Shown: one piece after another, positions 1 through 8,169 of the stretch | Position numbering within the stretch: position 1 is the first letter of the stretch | Layout of the letters: each line of letters opens with the position of its first letter | NCBI GenBank assembly: GCA_049700315.1 | Contig: JBNAVN010000005.1 | Span: 1 to 64,000 of the forward strand | Length of the DNA: 64,000 nt | Origin: JAOAFX01 sp049700315 | GTDB lineage: Bacteria; Hydrothermota; Tepidihabitantia; SM23-42; JAOAFX01 | Direction of reading: 5' to 3' | Notes under the pieces: model-generated | What the model saw: the letters and a program-made list of their open reading frames with translations, nothing else | What the model was told of the DNA's origin: nothing | Database searches by the model: none | Program-made: the position numbers and the translations under genes

Positions 1-412
1 CATTATTCAAAAAATTTTGGACATTGGTATTACCAAAGACAGTGAATGTCATATGGATTCTCACACCGCGCGGATGTGCATAATCACGGATTTTATAAAA
101 TCTTGATACATTTGGTATGCTCCCCAAACTACCTGTTGATGGATCTATATCCACAGAAAAATAGGAGATATGGGTCAGAAGTTCCATTTGAAAATATTGA
201 TAATATGTGGTATCAATCCAGTAGGGAAGATAACCATAATAATTCTTCAACATCCCCCTTGTCTGAGTTTCTAAAGGAACATAAGACAGTTTGTGTGATG
301 AAACTTCAGTCCATTCAACCTCATTCAAATGTGCATTGTATTCAATCTGATGGATAGATTGAAAATCAAAGGCAGAGTAAAGATAGATGGTGATTAAAAC
401 AAAGAATGGCAT
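1..412 (-). CDS. GH18-like secreted protein, N-terminal part (runs off the window)
   Basis: Reading the minus strand from ATG at 412 gives 137 codons without a stop up to the window edge. A strong Shine-Dalgarno sequence (AGGAGGG) lies just upstream. The first ~14 residues are hydrophobic (MPFFVLITIYLYSAF), consistent with a signal peptide. From about residue 55 the protein reads GYLPYWIDTTYYQYFQ, then LLTHISYFSVDIDPSTGSL and YAHPRGVRIHMTFT. This order is the first strands of family 18 glycoside hydrolases and related chitinase-like barrels (YxPYW, LTHI.Y, G-L, AH..G..V). The catalytic DxxDxDxE motif would lie beyond the window, so activity cannot be judged. The upstream gene ends 10 bp before this start and shares an N-terminal SIHQ motif with it, so the two look like one operon. 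Confidence 0.72.
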   Translation of the reverse strand, partial: MPFFVLITIYLYSAFDFQSIHQIEYNAHLNEVEWTEVSSHKLSYVPLETQTRGMLKNYYGYLPYWIDTTYYQYFQMELLTHISYFSVDIDPSTGSLGSIPNVSRFYKIRDYAHPRGVRIHMTFTVFGNTNVQNFLNN

Positions 413-421
413 AAACCCTCC

Positions 422-724
422 TTATTTTTTTGTTAAGTAGATTCTTCGGGCGATCAAAAATATTGAAATGGTGATGATGAGCACAATTATTATTATCATC
501 ATCAATGAAAAGTTGATTATTGTCTGCATTGGCTGTTTTTGGTCAAATATGCCTTCTGGATTTTTTGTTGGGCTATCATTCTGCACTGTGCTTTTTGTTG
601 TACCTTTTTTGTATTCTTCAGATTGCAACTGATGGATAGATTTAAAATTCGTATCTGGTTGGGCAATTCCATATAAACTGAGAATCACGCATGTCAAAAA
701 GTTGATCAGAACAGATACTTTCAT
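422..724 (-). CDS. Small protein with signal peptide and one C-terminal membrane segment
   Basis: A 100-residue protein of unknown function. It has an N-terminal hydrophobic signal-like stretch (residues 3-20), a polar central part, and a strongly hydrophobic segment near residues 70-92 followed by a basic tail (RRIYLTKK), as in a single-pass anchor. The segment after the signal, NFKSIHQLQSEEYKKG, resembles DFQSIHQIEYNAHLN at the same place in the GH18-like protein downstream, so the two probably share an N-terminal recognition or processing element. A TTGACA-16-TATAAT promoter ends 9 bp before the ATG and there is no Shine-Dalgarno sequence, so translation is probably leaderless. I do not recognise a family. 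Confidence 0.6.
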   Translation of the reverse strand: MKVSVLINFLTCVILSLYGIAQPDTNFKSIHQLQSEEYKKGTTKSTVQNDSPTKNPEGIFDQKQPMQTIINFSLMMIIIIVLIITISIFLIARRIYLTKK

Positions 725-733
725 TCAGTATGA

Positions 734-761
734 ATTATAATTGAAATTCACTGATTGTCAA
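734..761 (-). promoter_or_regulatory. Leaderless-type promoter for the small membrane protein
   Basis: On the minus strand TTGACA (761-756), 16 bp, TATAAT (739-734). The ATG at 724 follows after 9 bp, leaving no room for a ribosome binding site. Confidence 0.7.
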
Positions 762-771
762 GATAATGTTC

Positions 772-799
772 TTGACAGTGATACAGGAATAATTATAAT
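772..799 (+). promoter_or_regulatory. Leaderless-type promoter for the radical-SAM gene
   Basis: TTGACA (772-777), 16 bp, TATAAT (794-799). The ATG at 809 is 9 bp further. It diverges from the minus-strand promoter at 734-761, so two -35 boxes lie 10 bp apart. Confidence 0.75.
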
Positions 800-808
800 G
801 GTTTATCA

Positions 809-1648
809 ATGGGCACTTTGACTGACAGAGTGATTAAATACCAGGAAATAAACTGCAAATCAATCTTGAATAGATCAGGAATACCAGGGATTGATTTTGC
901 ATTGAACCCCTATACAGGTTGTGAACACAAATGTGCATATTGTTATGCAGTATTTATGAAACGATTCACAAACCACACCGAAGAATGGGGTGAATTTGTG
1001 GACATAAAAATAAATGCACCTGAAATTCTTCAGAAACAGTTAAAACAACTAAAATCAAAAAGCCATATATCTATTGGCACGGTTTGTGATGCATATCAGC
1101 CGATTGAAAAAAAATATCAAATAACAAGGAAATGTCTTGAAATACTGAGATATTTTCAACATTCAGTCTCAATACTTACAAAATCTTCTCTCATTTTAAG
1201 GGATGCTGATTTGTTGACCAGAATAAAGGATATAGAAGTCGGTTTTACAATTTCAATCATCAATCCTGAAATAAAAGATTTGTTTGAACCAAATTCTTCT
1301 TCGGTTCAAGAAAGATTCAAGGCATTGAAAACACTCTCTCAAAGCAGAATAAAGACCTGGGTCTTTGTTGCACCAATGCTACCTTTTATTTCAGACTCTG
1401 ATACAGAGATTCTGGAATTAATACAGTCAGCCAACAATTCTGGTGCACAGAACATCACATTTGATTCATTGAATCCCTATCCCAAGGTGTGGAGCAATGT
1501 CATAAAAATTGTCAAAGAGAAGTTTGCTGAGCACTTGAAAGGCTATGCGTATTATTGCCGCAACAAAACCCAGTATGAAGGAAAAATCAAGCAGAAAATT
1601 CTGAATATTAGTAAATCGTCTAACATAAAGATTGATTTTGCCTTTTGA
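809..1648 (+). CDS. Radical SAM protein, SplB-like family (COG1533)
   Basis: 279 residues. The segment NPYTGCEHKCAYCYA carries the 4Fe-4S cysteines C38, C42 and C45 in a CxxxCxxC arrangement, which is the radical-SAM signature in the COG1533 context (FxxNPYxGCxHxCxYCYA). Later segments fit the barrel strands of this family: ISIGTVCDAYQPIEKKYQIT, SILTKSSLILRDADLL, and TWVFVAPMLPFIS. COG1533 proteins are related to spore photolyase, but most members outside Firmicutes have no established substrate, so I do not call it a photolyase. It appears monocistronic, with its own leaderless-type promoter. Identification of the superfamily is firm; the reaction is unknown. Confidence 0.88.
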   Translation: MGTLTDRVIKYQEINCKSILNRSGIPGIDFALNPYTGCEHKCAYCYAVFMKRFTNHTEEWGEFVDIKINAPEILQKQLKQLKSKSHISIGTVCDAYQPIEKKYQITRKCLEILRYFQHSVSILTKSSLILRDADLLTRIKDIEVGFTISIINPEIKDLFEPNSSSVQERFKALKTLSQSRIKTWVFVAPMLPFISDSDTEILELIQSANNSGAQNITFDSLNPYPKVWSNVIKIVKEKFAEHLKGYAYYCRNKTQYEGKIKQKILNISKSSNIKIDFAF

Positions 1649-1677
1649 TCCTATCTACGTTCTTTGCAATTCCGATC

Positions 1678-1705
1678 TTGACTTTCTAAGGTTTTTTTGT
1701 AGAAT
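1678..1705 (+). promoter_or_regulatory. Leaderless-type promoter for nnr
   Basis: TTGACT (1678-1683), 16 bp, TAGAAT (1700-1705), then 6 bp to the ATG at 1712. Confidence 0.7.
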
Positions 1706-1711
1706 TGAATT

Positions 1712-3274
1712 ATGCGACTGGTAAATAATAAAGAGATGCAAAAGATTGACAAATGGTCACAGAACAGCCTTAAGATTAGGGGTACTGTGCTGATGGAGAA
1801 TGCAGGAAGGGGATGTGTTGAGGTATTGTCAAAATATTTTGATCTGAGACAACTTGATGTACTAATTGTGTGTGGCAAGGGAAACAATGGGGGAGATGGG
1901 TTTGTCATTGCAAGGCATTTGAAGAATAATGGCAGTAATGTGAAGGTTATTTTACTCGGCAGGGGAGATGAACTTAAAGGAGATGCGCTCCAGAATTATG
2001 AAATACTCAAAAAATCGCAATTTGAAATTGTTGAGGTCAATTCCGTAAACAGGCTCAAAAAATTCTTTGAGCAAAACAACCCTGATTGTATCATTGATGC
2101 GATATTTGGAACCGGATTCAAGGGAGAACCACAGGGCATTTTTTCAGAAGCAATAAAACTTATAAATGAAACTGATGCGTTTGTCCTTTCTGTTGATATA
2201 CCATCAGGAATAAATGGTGATACTGGAAGATTTGAAAAAAATTGTGTGATTGCTGATGCCACTGCAGTTATGTGCCTGCCAAAGAGGGGCAATTATTTAT
2301 TCCCTGGCAGGGCATTTTGCGGTGATATATACCTGATTGATATTGGTGTGCCATATGATTTAATTGATAAAGGTTTTCCACGCATTGTAGAATTTGATGA
2401 GATATATCGTATTTTACCCTGGCGCGATCCTGCAGGTAATAAGGGTACATTTGGACAAGTTCTCATAATCGCTGGTGCAAGAGGATTCTCTGGTGCTGCA
2501 GCAATGGCATCAATTTCCTGTTTGAGAACCGGGGCTGGGTTTGTTAGGCTTGCTGCGCCAGAAGGCATTATGGACAGCCTTGAGGCAAAACTCTTGGAGG
2601 TGGTCAAAGTTCCGCTAAAACAAACTCCGGAGCAGACAATCAGTATGAGGGCAATGGATACAGTCATTTCTTTGCTTGATAAGAGCGATGCAGTAATAAT
2701 TGGCCCAGGCATAACCACACAGGTTGAAACTGCAAGATTCGTTTTGAATTTATTGCCCAAAATAGGGGTTCCGCTTGTTATTGATGCGGATGCATTGAAT
2801 ATTCTCAGCCAGAATTCCGGGATTTTCAAGAAGATAAGAACAGATTTTATTCTGACACCGCATCCTGGTGAGTTATCAAGACTGACAAAATTGCCCATTC
2901 AGAAGATCAATGAGGACCGAATTGATGTTGCCTTAAAATACGCAAAGGAATTTGGCGGAATTATGGTATTAAAAGGTGCACCTACAATCATTGCGAGCCC
3001 TGATGAAAAAATATATCTCAATCCTACAGGCAACTCAGGACTGGCAACTGCTGGATCCGGTGATGTGCTCGTGGGAATGATTGGTGGTTTGCTTGCCCAG
3101 GGTCTGGCACCGTTGTCTTCAGCAGTTGGTGGAGTATTCCTCCATGGCCTGGCTGCAGATTTGTTTGTGAAAGACCACAATGAATATTCGCTTATTGCCG
3201 GCGATTTGATTGACTACATACCAAAAACACTGAACCATATCATCAACAGGGATTATGAAAAAGATAAAATGTGA
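1712..3274 (+). CDS. nnr: Bifunctional NAD(P)H-hydrate repair enzyme (epimerase + ADP-dependent dehydratase)
   Basis: 520 residues, the usual length of the fused enzyme. The N-terminal half (about 1-215) is the YjeF_N epimerase domain, with CGKGNNGGDGFVIARHL and IIDAIFGTGFKGEP. The C-terminal half (about 225-505) is the ribokinase-like NAD(P)HX dehydratase: GQVLIIAGARGFSGAA, VIIGPGI, LVIDADALNIL, LTPHPGELSRL and the nucleotide/catalytic motif NSGLATAGSGDVLVG. The enzyme repairs hydrated NADH and NADPH in the cytoplasm. It heads a cluster with a secreted propeller protein (stop TGA and next ATG overlap by one base) and tatC. The start is the ATG placed 6 bp after the -10 box. Confidence 0.97.
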   Translation: MRLVNNKEMQKIDKWSQNSLKIRGTVLMENAGRGCVEVLSKYFDLRQLDVLIVCGKGNNGGDGFVIARHLKNNGSNVKVILLGRGDELKGDALQNYEILKKSQFEIVEVNSVNRLKKFFEQNNPDCIIDAIFGTGFKGEPQGIFSEAIKLINETDAFVLSVDIPSGINGDTGRFEKNCVIADATAVMCLPKRGNYLFPGRAFCGDIYLIDIGVPYDLIDKGFPRIVEFDEIYRILPWRDPAGNKGTFGQVLIIAGARGFSGAAAMASISCLRTGAGFVRLAAPEGIMDSLEAKLLEVVKVPLKQTPEQTISMRAMDTVISLLDKSDAVIIGPGITTQVETARFVLNLLPKIGVPLVIDADALNILSQNSGIFKKIRTDFILTPHPGELSRLTKLPIQKINEDRIDVALKYAKEFGGIMVLKGAPTIIASPDEKIYLNPTGNSGLATAGSGDVLVGMIGGLLAQGLAPLSSAVGGVFLHGLAADLFVKDHNEYSLIAGDLIDYIPKTLNHIINRDYEKDKM

Positions 3275-4758
3275 TGAATAAGAAAATTCTTATTATACTT
3301 TTGTTTAGTATTTTTGATTTCAATGTCCGGGCAGTTGAGATATATCCTGAGAATATTTTCATAGACCATTATGAGTTAATACCTTCCCTGGGCACAATCA
3401 AATCTATTGCAACATCCATAAACAAAGTTTTTGCAATAAGTGATAACTATGTTTTGATATTTGATAAAAACAATCTTGAACTTATCAGAACGACTTATTT
3501 CAATCAGGACATATTTCTTATTGCGTATGACCAGTTCTATGATGAACTCTGGATTTCCAGTACCGATGCTATCTTTCGCTATAACATAAACCTGGGCAGT
3601 GTTCGTGAATATCAGTTCACCGGGGTCGTAAATGGAATTGGCATAACACCTGACAAAATATACATATTATCCAAGGGTAATTACTCCCTGGACCGGATGA
3701 GGGGAAAGTTTGAACAAATCACAAAATTTCCAGACAATGTATACTGGTATAAAGCATTTGAACGTAAGGCATTGGAAGATTATAAATTCCTTTCTCCATA
3801 TTTTTATCAGGATAATCTGAATGAAACCAACGATCCTTTCCACCATTATGAAATAACTGCTTTTTATGACGAAGGAATGTTTCTTTATATCGGAACAAAT
3901 CAATATGGAATATTAAAATATAACAAAATCTCCCTTGAAAGGGAAAGGGTTGTGTATGGACCTCTGAGCACACGTAATCTGAAAATCAAGAAGATTGGCG
4001 AAGTCTATTATTTCATCTCTTCACTGGGAATTTCAAATTTGAGTCAGGGTCAGACAAGATCATGGCAGTATTTCAGACTTATGAATGAACCCGGTGATCT
4101 TCTGTATATCAACAACGAAATTCTGGTATCCTATGGAAATCAACTGACAAAAATCTCTGGTGTGGTTTCAACACCGGTAACACAATTTCGTAATGTTATT
4201 CTTTCACTTAATTTTGATGAAACAGACATTTATGTTGGTACTAATGACGGTATGTACCGCATATTACGGGAGACGAACGAAGCGCTTGATTTTGGTCCAG
4301 ACCAGTATCCAGTCTATGTGGTGTATCCAACGGCAAAGCAGGTATTTGTAGGTGGAGAATTTGCTACTTATAGATTTGACCGAGCAGGTGGGAAATGGTA
4401 CAAAGTCTTTCCCCGGGGGGTAAAAGATATTTGTGAAGTTGCTCATTCGTTATATTTTTTGACCACCGACAATCAGTTGATACAATATTCTCCTTCTTAT
4501 GATTCAGTTTTGAATGAGAATAGTGAGTTACCTATTGTTTTGCCTTATTTCAATATTTATGATATTGATTCAGACGGCGAAATATTATACTGTGCAACTG
4601 GTTCTGGGATTAACTATTTTGATCCCAAAACGCAACTTTACAATCCCATATACAATCTGCCAAGGATAAAATTCAATTATGTAGCAGTAATTGATGAATA
4701 CATTATTGCAATCTCAGATCAGAATATTTATCGCCTTGGAGTGAGATTCAGGGATTGA
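3274..4758 (+). CDS. Secreted protein with predicted beta-propeller fold
   Basis: About 494 residues. The N-terminus (MNKKILIILLFSIFDFNVRA) is a clear signal peptide with cleavage after ALA-like VRA. The rest consists of repeated short strand patterns with aromatic and aspartate residues, such as ELWISSTDAIFRYN, FLYIGTNQYGILKYN, DIYVGTNDGMYRIL, QVFVGGEFATYRFD and ILYCATGSGINYFD. These resemble the blades of two-component-regulator-type or WD-like propellers. No catalytic motif and no type IX sorting domain at the C-terminus. A GTG at 3271 in the same frame is an alternative start; I prefer ATG 3274. It sits between nnr and tatC with almost no spacing, so it is co-transcribed. Function unknown. 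Confidence 0.75.
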   Translation: MNKKILIILLFSIFDFNVRAVEIYPENIFIDHYELIPSLGTIKSIATSINKVFAISDNYVLIFDKNNLELIRTTYFNQDIFLIAYDQFYDELWISSTDAIFRYNINLGSVREYQFTGVVNGIGITPDKIYILSKGNYSLDRMRGKFEQITKFPDNVYWYKAFERKALEDYKFLSPYFYQDNLNETNDPFHHYEITAFYDEGMFLYIGTNQYGILKYNKISLERERVVYGPLSTRNLKIKKIGEVYYFISSLGISNLSQGQTRSWQYFRLMNEPGDLLYINNEILVSYGNQLTKISGVVSTPVTQFRNVILSLNFDETDIYVGTNDGMYRILRETNEALDFGPDQYPVYVVYPTAKQVFVGGEFATYRFDRAGGKWYKVFPRGVKDICEVAHSLYFLTTDNQLIQYSPSYDSVLNENSELPIVLPYFNIYDIDSDGEILYCATGSGINYFDPKTQLYNPIYNLPRIKFNYVAVIDEYIIAISDQNIYRLGVRFRD

Positions 4759-4759
4759 G

Positions 4760-5476
4760 GTGCTCCTGAAAGAAAAGCAGGCTTCTTTTGTTGACCATCT
4801 TGAAGAATTAAGAAAAAGAATACTTGTTTCAATCGCATTTGTATTGATTTTCTCAGTGATTTGCTTTGCCTTTGCCCAACATATTTTGAATTTTATTATC
4901 AAACGGACCAATATCAGTACTGCTTACTTTTTCTCACCCACTGAAGCATTTTTGGTAAATATAAAGGTCGCCATTTTTGTAGGAATTTTTGTTTCTTTTC
5001 CGATAATTTTATATCAAATCTGGGCTTTTATTGGGCCGGGCCTGACAAAAAAAGAGCAGCGAGTTTCATTGCCATTTTTGTTTTCCGGGATAGTGCTATT
5101 TTTGGTTGGTTGTTGTTTTGCATATTTCATACTGATCCCGGTTGGTTTGAAATTTTTCTTTTCTTTTGGTACCGAGAATATCAAGCCACTGATGAATATA
5201 AACAAGGTCCTTGAATTTATTTTCTGGTGTATCCTCGGCAGCGGATTTCTTTTTCAATTGCCTTTGATAGTTTTCTTCTTAATAAAAATAGGTGTTGTGC
5301 AGGCTTCAACCCTGACTAAACACAGACCGGAATTTATTGTTGCCATTTTAATTATTTCCGCGGTAATCACACCAACCGGAGATATGTTTACACTCCTTTT
5401 GATATCTGTTCCTTTGGTAGTATTGATTGAAATCAGCATTCTTTTGGCAAGAATAACAACACATAGGAAAGAGTAA
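4760..5476 (+). CDS. tatC: Sec-independent protein translocase TatC
   Basis: 238 residues, an ordinary TatC length. The N-terminus has the conserved FVDHLEELRKRI amphipathic motif, then six hydrophobic segments. The first periplasmic loop has YFFSPTEAFLVNIKVA and the second segment SFPIILYQIWAFIGPGLTKKEQ, which are TatC hallmarks, as are SGFLFQLPLIVFFL and AVITPTGDMFTLL. TatC is the receptor of the twin-arginine pathway in the inner membrane and binds RR signal peptides. The start is GTG, one base after the preceding stop. No tatA or tatB is visible in the window, so the partner must be encoded elsewhere. Confidence 0.96.
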   Translation: MLLKEKQASFVDHLEELRKRILVSIAFVLIFSVICFAFAQHILNFIIKRTNISTAYFFSPTEAFLVNIKVAIFVGIFVSFPIILYQIWAFIGPGLTKKEQRVSLPFLFSGIVLFLVGCCFAYFILIPVGLKFFFSFGTENIKPLMNINKVLEFIFWCILGSGFLFQLPLIVFFLIKIGVVQASTLTKHRPEFIVAILIISAVITPTGDMFTLLLISVPLVVLIEISILLARITTHRKE

Positions 5477-5556
5477 ATACCTCATCGGGGATTTTACTTC
5501 ATCCAGAGTGCAAGAGTTCTGTTCTGATGAAGGTCGGTGTTGTTGTTACGATTATT

Positions 5557-5583
5557 GTCGCGGTTAGGAAACCGCTCCCACAG
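5557..5583 (+). repeat. Dispersed hairpin element, copy 1
   Basis: GCGGTT (5560-5565), four-base loop AGGA, AACCGC (5570-5575), flanked by GTC on the left and TCCCACAG on the right. Related copies lie at 14578-14605 and, inverted, at 46040-46066. The copies differ by compensatory changes in the stem. Confidence 0.75.
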
Positions 5584-5682
5584 AATTATCGTGGAAGGTG
5601 AAACGTGTAACGCGAAACGGATAAAACAAAAAACTACGATTAACGAAACTGTAGAACAAAACGGGCTGCAAAACCGTATAAC
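5584..5682 (+). repeat. 99-bp dispersed repeat, copy 1
   Basis: Aligns without gaps to 14645-14743; I count 9 mismatches in 99 positions, mostly transitions. The unit contains the related pieces GTGAAACGTGTAACG and GAAACGGATAAAAC. In both places the hairpin element lies upstream, directly adjacent here and 39 bp away in copy 2. Confidence 0.85.
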
Positions 5683-5725
5683 GACGAACCATTTTTTAAC
5701 GGCAATAAATTGTCTACTCCATTAA

Positions 5726-5817
5726 TAACCATCCAACCATAAAACCATCCAACTATCCAACCATCAAACCAGGCTATAAGACAATACGACAATAAGACTA
5801 TCAGACGATAAGACTAC
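5726..5817. repeat. Low-complexity short imperfect repeats at the 3' end of the regulator gene
   Basis: Two adjacent patches. The first (5726-5770) is built of variants of AACCATCC / AACTATCC. The second (5774-5817) is built of variants of ATAAGAC(A/T)AT. The last codons of the minus-strand regulator gene lie within the second patch. Confidence 0.6.
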
Positions 5818-8020
5818 CCAACAATGTCTCTACTTCTTCAGAATCCGGGATTACCCTCAATACCTTTTCTAAGACCTTTTTTGCATCGTGCTTATTGCGA
5901 TGTTCTAAACAACTCTTGGCGAAATTTATTGATTCATTCTCAAACTCGGTCAAAATCTTGAATCTCATATTCACCGACCAATCATCAAAGTTCTTCTTAA
6001 ATGGCTCACCACGAAATAGATTGATTGCCTCTGTGAACTTTTTCATCGCGAGTTCATATTCGTTTGCTAAAATCAATGCCCTTGCCTGGGCAGTTAATTC
6101 ATTAAACTTTGCCCAATCAGTGATAAACCGGAATTTGAGTTCAATATCACCACCCTTGATTATCAACGCATATTTGGGTAAATTTAAAGCCTTTCTGATT
6201 TTAGATATTGTTTGATAAAGATAATGTTTTGCATTCTTTTTATTTGGCCAGAAATTACTGTTTATTTCATCAATACTCAAATTCCATTTTTCCTTCAGAC
6301 ATAAATAAATGAAAAGTGCTTCTTCTTTAGGTCTCAGTCCAAGCGATTTTAAAGGAATATTGTTTTTTAATACCTTTAATGGCCCTAAAAAAGAAATCTC
6401 ATAATAGGGGATGGATTCATTAAAAATGGGAAGGGGAAAATATCGGTGCGGAAACTCTAATTTCTTTCCTTTTTTGAGATAAATATTTATCAAATCAGAA
6501 AAGAATAAGGAATAGAGTAAGAAGTTACCCCATATTCTATTTTTTATAGCAAATTCTGTTGCTCTTTTTAATAAATAATATTTTTTCTCCTGATAAGCCC
6601 TACATAAGAGCAAAAGAAGTCTGAGTGGCGGTGTTAGGAAAGGCGTAGAAGAATAGAAATTCTTTTCCATCAAACTGTTGAAAGTTAAAACCTGCATTGC
6701 CATTTTATGTTTTTTAAATAGAGATAAATAATCGCTTATTGATAGTTTGACTTCTTCTTCCTGACGCAAGGCATATTTTGCTCCAAAGATAATGAGTAAA
6801 CAACGGGATAGGTAATTAAGAATATTTTCTCTCTTTGCCAATTTTAAACCCTGGCTTGCATACTCAATTGCCATTTCAGGGTTGCCACTTGTCAGTTCCT
6901 TTTGAGCCATTATCAGATACTTCCTTGACTCATAACCCCACACATGTCTCGTCCTTTCGTTCATTCTTAGTGCCTCAGCAAATTCTCCATTTGCCAGTTT
7001 ACTGGCCATGGTTGCCATGTAAAAACTACCGAGCTGTGTGTGTTCTTCTGACTTTTGCATAATATTTAGCCATTTTTCAGCATCTAATATAAATCCAGAA
7101 GAGGTCCCAAATGCTGCCATATCTGCCAGTAGGGCAAGGGGTTTCTTTGTAAAATTTTTCAGAATGGCTTTGCATATACTTATTGCATTTTTCGCTTCTT
7201 CAAATTTTAAAAGTGATACACAAAATAAAGCTTTGCACAAGAAAAATACAAAGCAAAGGCCTTTGTCCTGGAGTCCCAAATAAAATCTTTCTGTATTTTT
7301 AACCTTCTGATATCCTTCATTAAAGCGTCCCATCCAGTGGAGAATAAAAATTTCAGCGTAATTTGCCCTTAAAAAGGAGTAGATCAATTTCTTTTTTAAA
7401 AATTTTAGTTTTAAATATCTGGCATCGCAGAGGAGTTCGTCAAGCGGTTTCTTTCCGAAGTTCAAATACAACTGCGCAAGGCGATGGTGAAGGGGAAGGA
7501 TTTTGGGGTCTAACTGGAGCAAGAAATCCTCATCACTAAGCACCGGAAGGCTGGCAAGCAAGCATTGAATATTCCGTGAGGATAGAATGTGCTTCTGTCC
7601 TTTTAGAAATTCTGTTGCCCATTCTGAATATTTTGGAATATAAACAGATTTAATATACATATTTGAAATATATTTTTTGTTAAATCCCGCATAACCCCAG
7701 ACACGCCAGGCATTCCATATCTTTTTTGAAGACAGATAAATTCCTTCCTTTTTTAACACATCTTTTGTTTCTTTCACTGTGAGATTAGGATTTTCTTCCT
7801 TTATTTTCACTAATATCTTTAATATTTTTGGAGAAATCCCCATATCTTTGTAAAATCTCTTTTTTAAATCTTCATAAGGATTTTTTATTTCATTCAGCCA
7901 CCGCTGGATGGTGGTGAAATGGATTGATTTTTCTCTGGCGATTTTGCGCAGAGAAGTCTTGCCATTTAAATATTCCTGGATACATTTATACTTAAAGAGT
8001 GGGTCATATCTTGTATGCAT
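5801..8020 (-). CDS. Chimeric regulator: HTH + TPR-like helices + C-terminal winged helix and BTAD
   Basis: 739 residues. Residues ~8-45 (YLNGKTSLRKIAREKSIHFT..IQRWLNE) form a helix-turn-helix like those of IS3-type transposases or homeodomain-like proteins. Residues ~65-112 look like a second helical/winged DNA-binding unit (NLTVKETKDVLKKEGI, SSKKIWNAW). The long middle part is helical, with paired-helix TPR-like character (GNPEMAIEYASQGLKLAKRE). The C-terminus (~545-620) resembles an OmpR-type winged helix (ISFLGPLKVLKNNIPL, LRPKEEALFIYLCLKE, LYQTISKIRKALN) followed by a bacterial transcriptional activator domain with TPRs (ANEYELAMKKFTEAINLFRG), the layout of SARP/BTAD regulators. It is divergent from a set of secreted repeat proteins and may control them; this is inference. 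The promoter leaves 9 bp before the ATG. Confidence 0.75.
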   Translation of the reverse strand: MHTRYDPLFKYKCIQEYLNGKTSLRKIAREKSIHFTTIQRWLNEIKNPYEDLKKRFYKDMGISPKILKILVKIKEENPNLTVKETKDVLKKEGIYLSSKKIWNAWRVWGYAGFNKKYISNMYIKSVYIPKYSEWATEFLKGQKHILSSRNIQCLLASLPVLSDEDFLLQLDPKILPLHHRLAQLYLNFGKKPLDELLCDARYLKLKFLKKKLIYSFLRANYAEIFILHWMGRFNEGYQKVKNTERFYLGLQDKGLCFVFFLCKALFCVSLLKFEEAKNAISICKAILKNFTKKPLALLADMAAFGTSSGFILDAEKWLNIMQKSEEHTQLGSFYMATMASKLANGEFAEALRMNERTRHVWGYESRKYLIMAQKELTSGNPEMAIEYASQGLKLAKRENILNYLSRCLLIIFGAKYALRQEEEVKLSISDYLSLFKKHKMAMQVLTFNSLMEKNFYSSTPFLTPPLRLLLLLCRAYQEKKYYLLKRATEFAIKNRIWGNFLLYSLFFSDLINIYLKKGKKLEFPHRYFPLPIFNESIPYYEISFLGPLKVLKNNIPLKSLGLRPKEEALFIYLCLKEKWNLSIDEINSNFWPNKKNAKHYLYQTISKIRKALNLPKYALIIKGGDIELKFRFITDWAKFNELTAQARALILANEYELAMKKFTEAINLFRGEPFKKNFDDWSVNMRFKILTEFENESINFAKSCLEHRNKHDAKKVLEKVLRVIPDSEEVETLLGSLIV

Positions 8021-8029
8021 AGTTTGAAA

Positions 8030-8057
8030 ATTTTATCTAATTCAGAGCAAAAGTCAA
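8030..8057 (-). promoter_or_regulatory. Leaderless-type promoter for the chimeric regulator
   Basis: Minus strand TTGACT (8057-8052), 16 bp, TAAAAT (8035-8030), then 9 bp to ATG at 8020. Confidence 0.6.
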
Positions 8058-8169
8058 GTTCTATCTTGAAAACTGCCCAAAACCCAATGAAATTTAATGA
8101 ATTTTAAGCGACATAGGTCCTATATTTTTCTCATATTTTTTGATATAATTATATCTGAAGGGAGGATTT

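Larger units (their letters stand above)
5477..5800. other. Non-coding stretch made of repeats
   Basis: No convincing gene. It holds a hairpin element (5557-5583), one copy of a 99-bp dispersed repeat (5584-5682), and low-complexity sequence from 5726 to the end of the next gene. Confidence 0.7.

Noticed and set aside
46..357. Open frame of 103 codons on the plus strand
   Set aside because: It is antisense to the GH18-like gene, which has a signal peptide, a Shine-Dalgarno sequence and family-specific motifs.
5537..5725. Short plus-strand open frame
   Set aside because: It runs through the hairpin and the 99-bp repeat, and the second repeat copy does not keep an open frame.
7881..8020. Transposase remnant at the N-terminus of the regulator
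   Set aside because: The HTH is transposase-like, but there is no catalytic DDE part, no terminal inverted repeats, and the frame continues into a long regulator.
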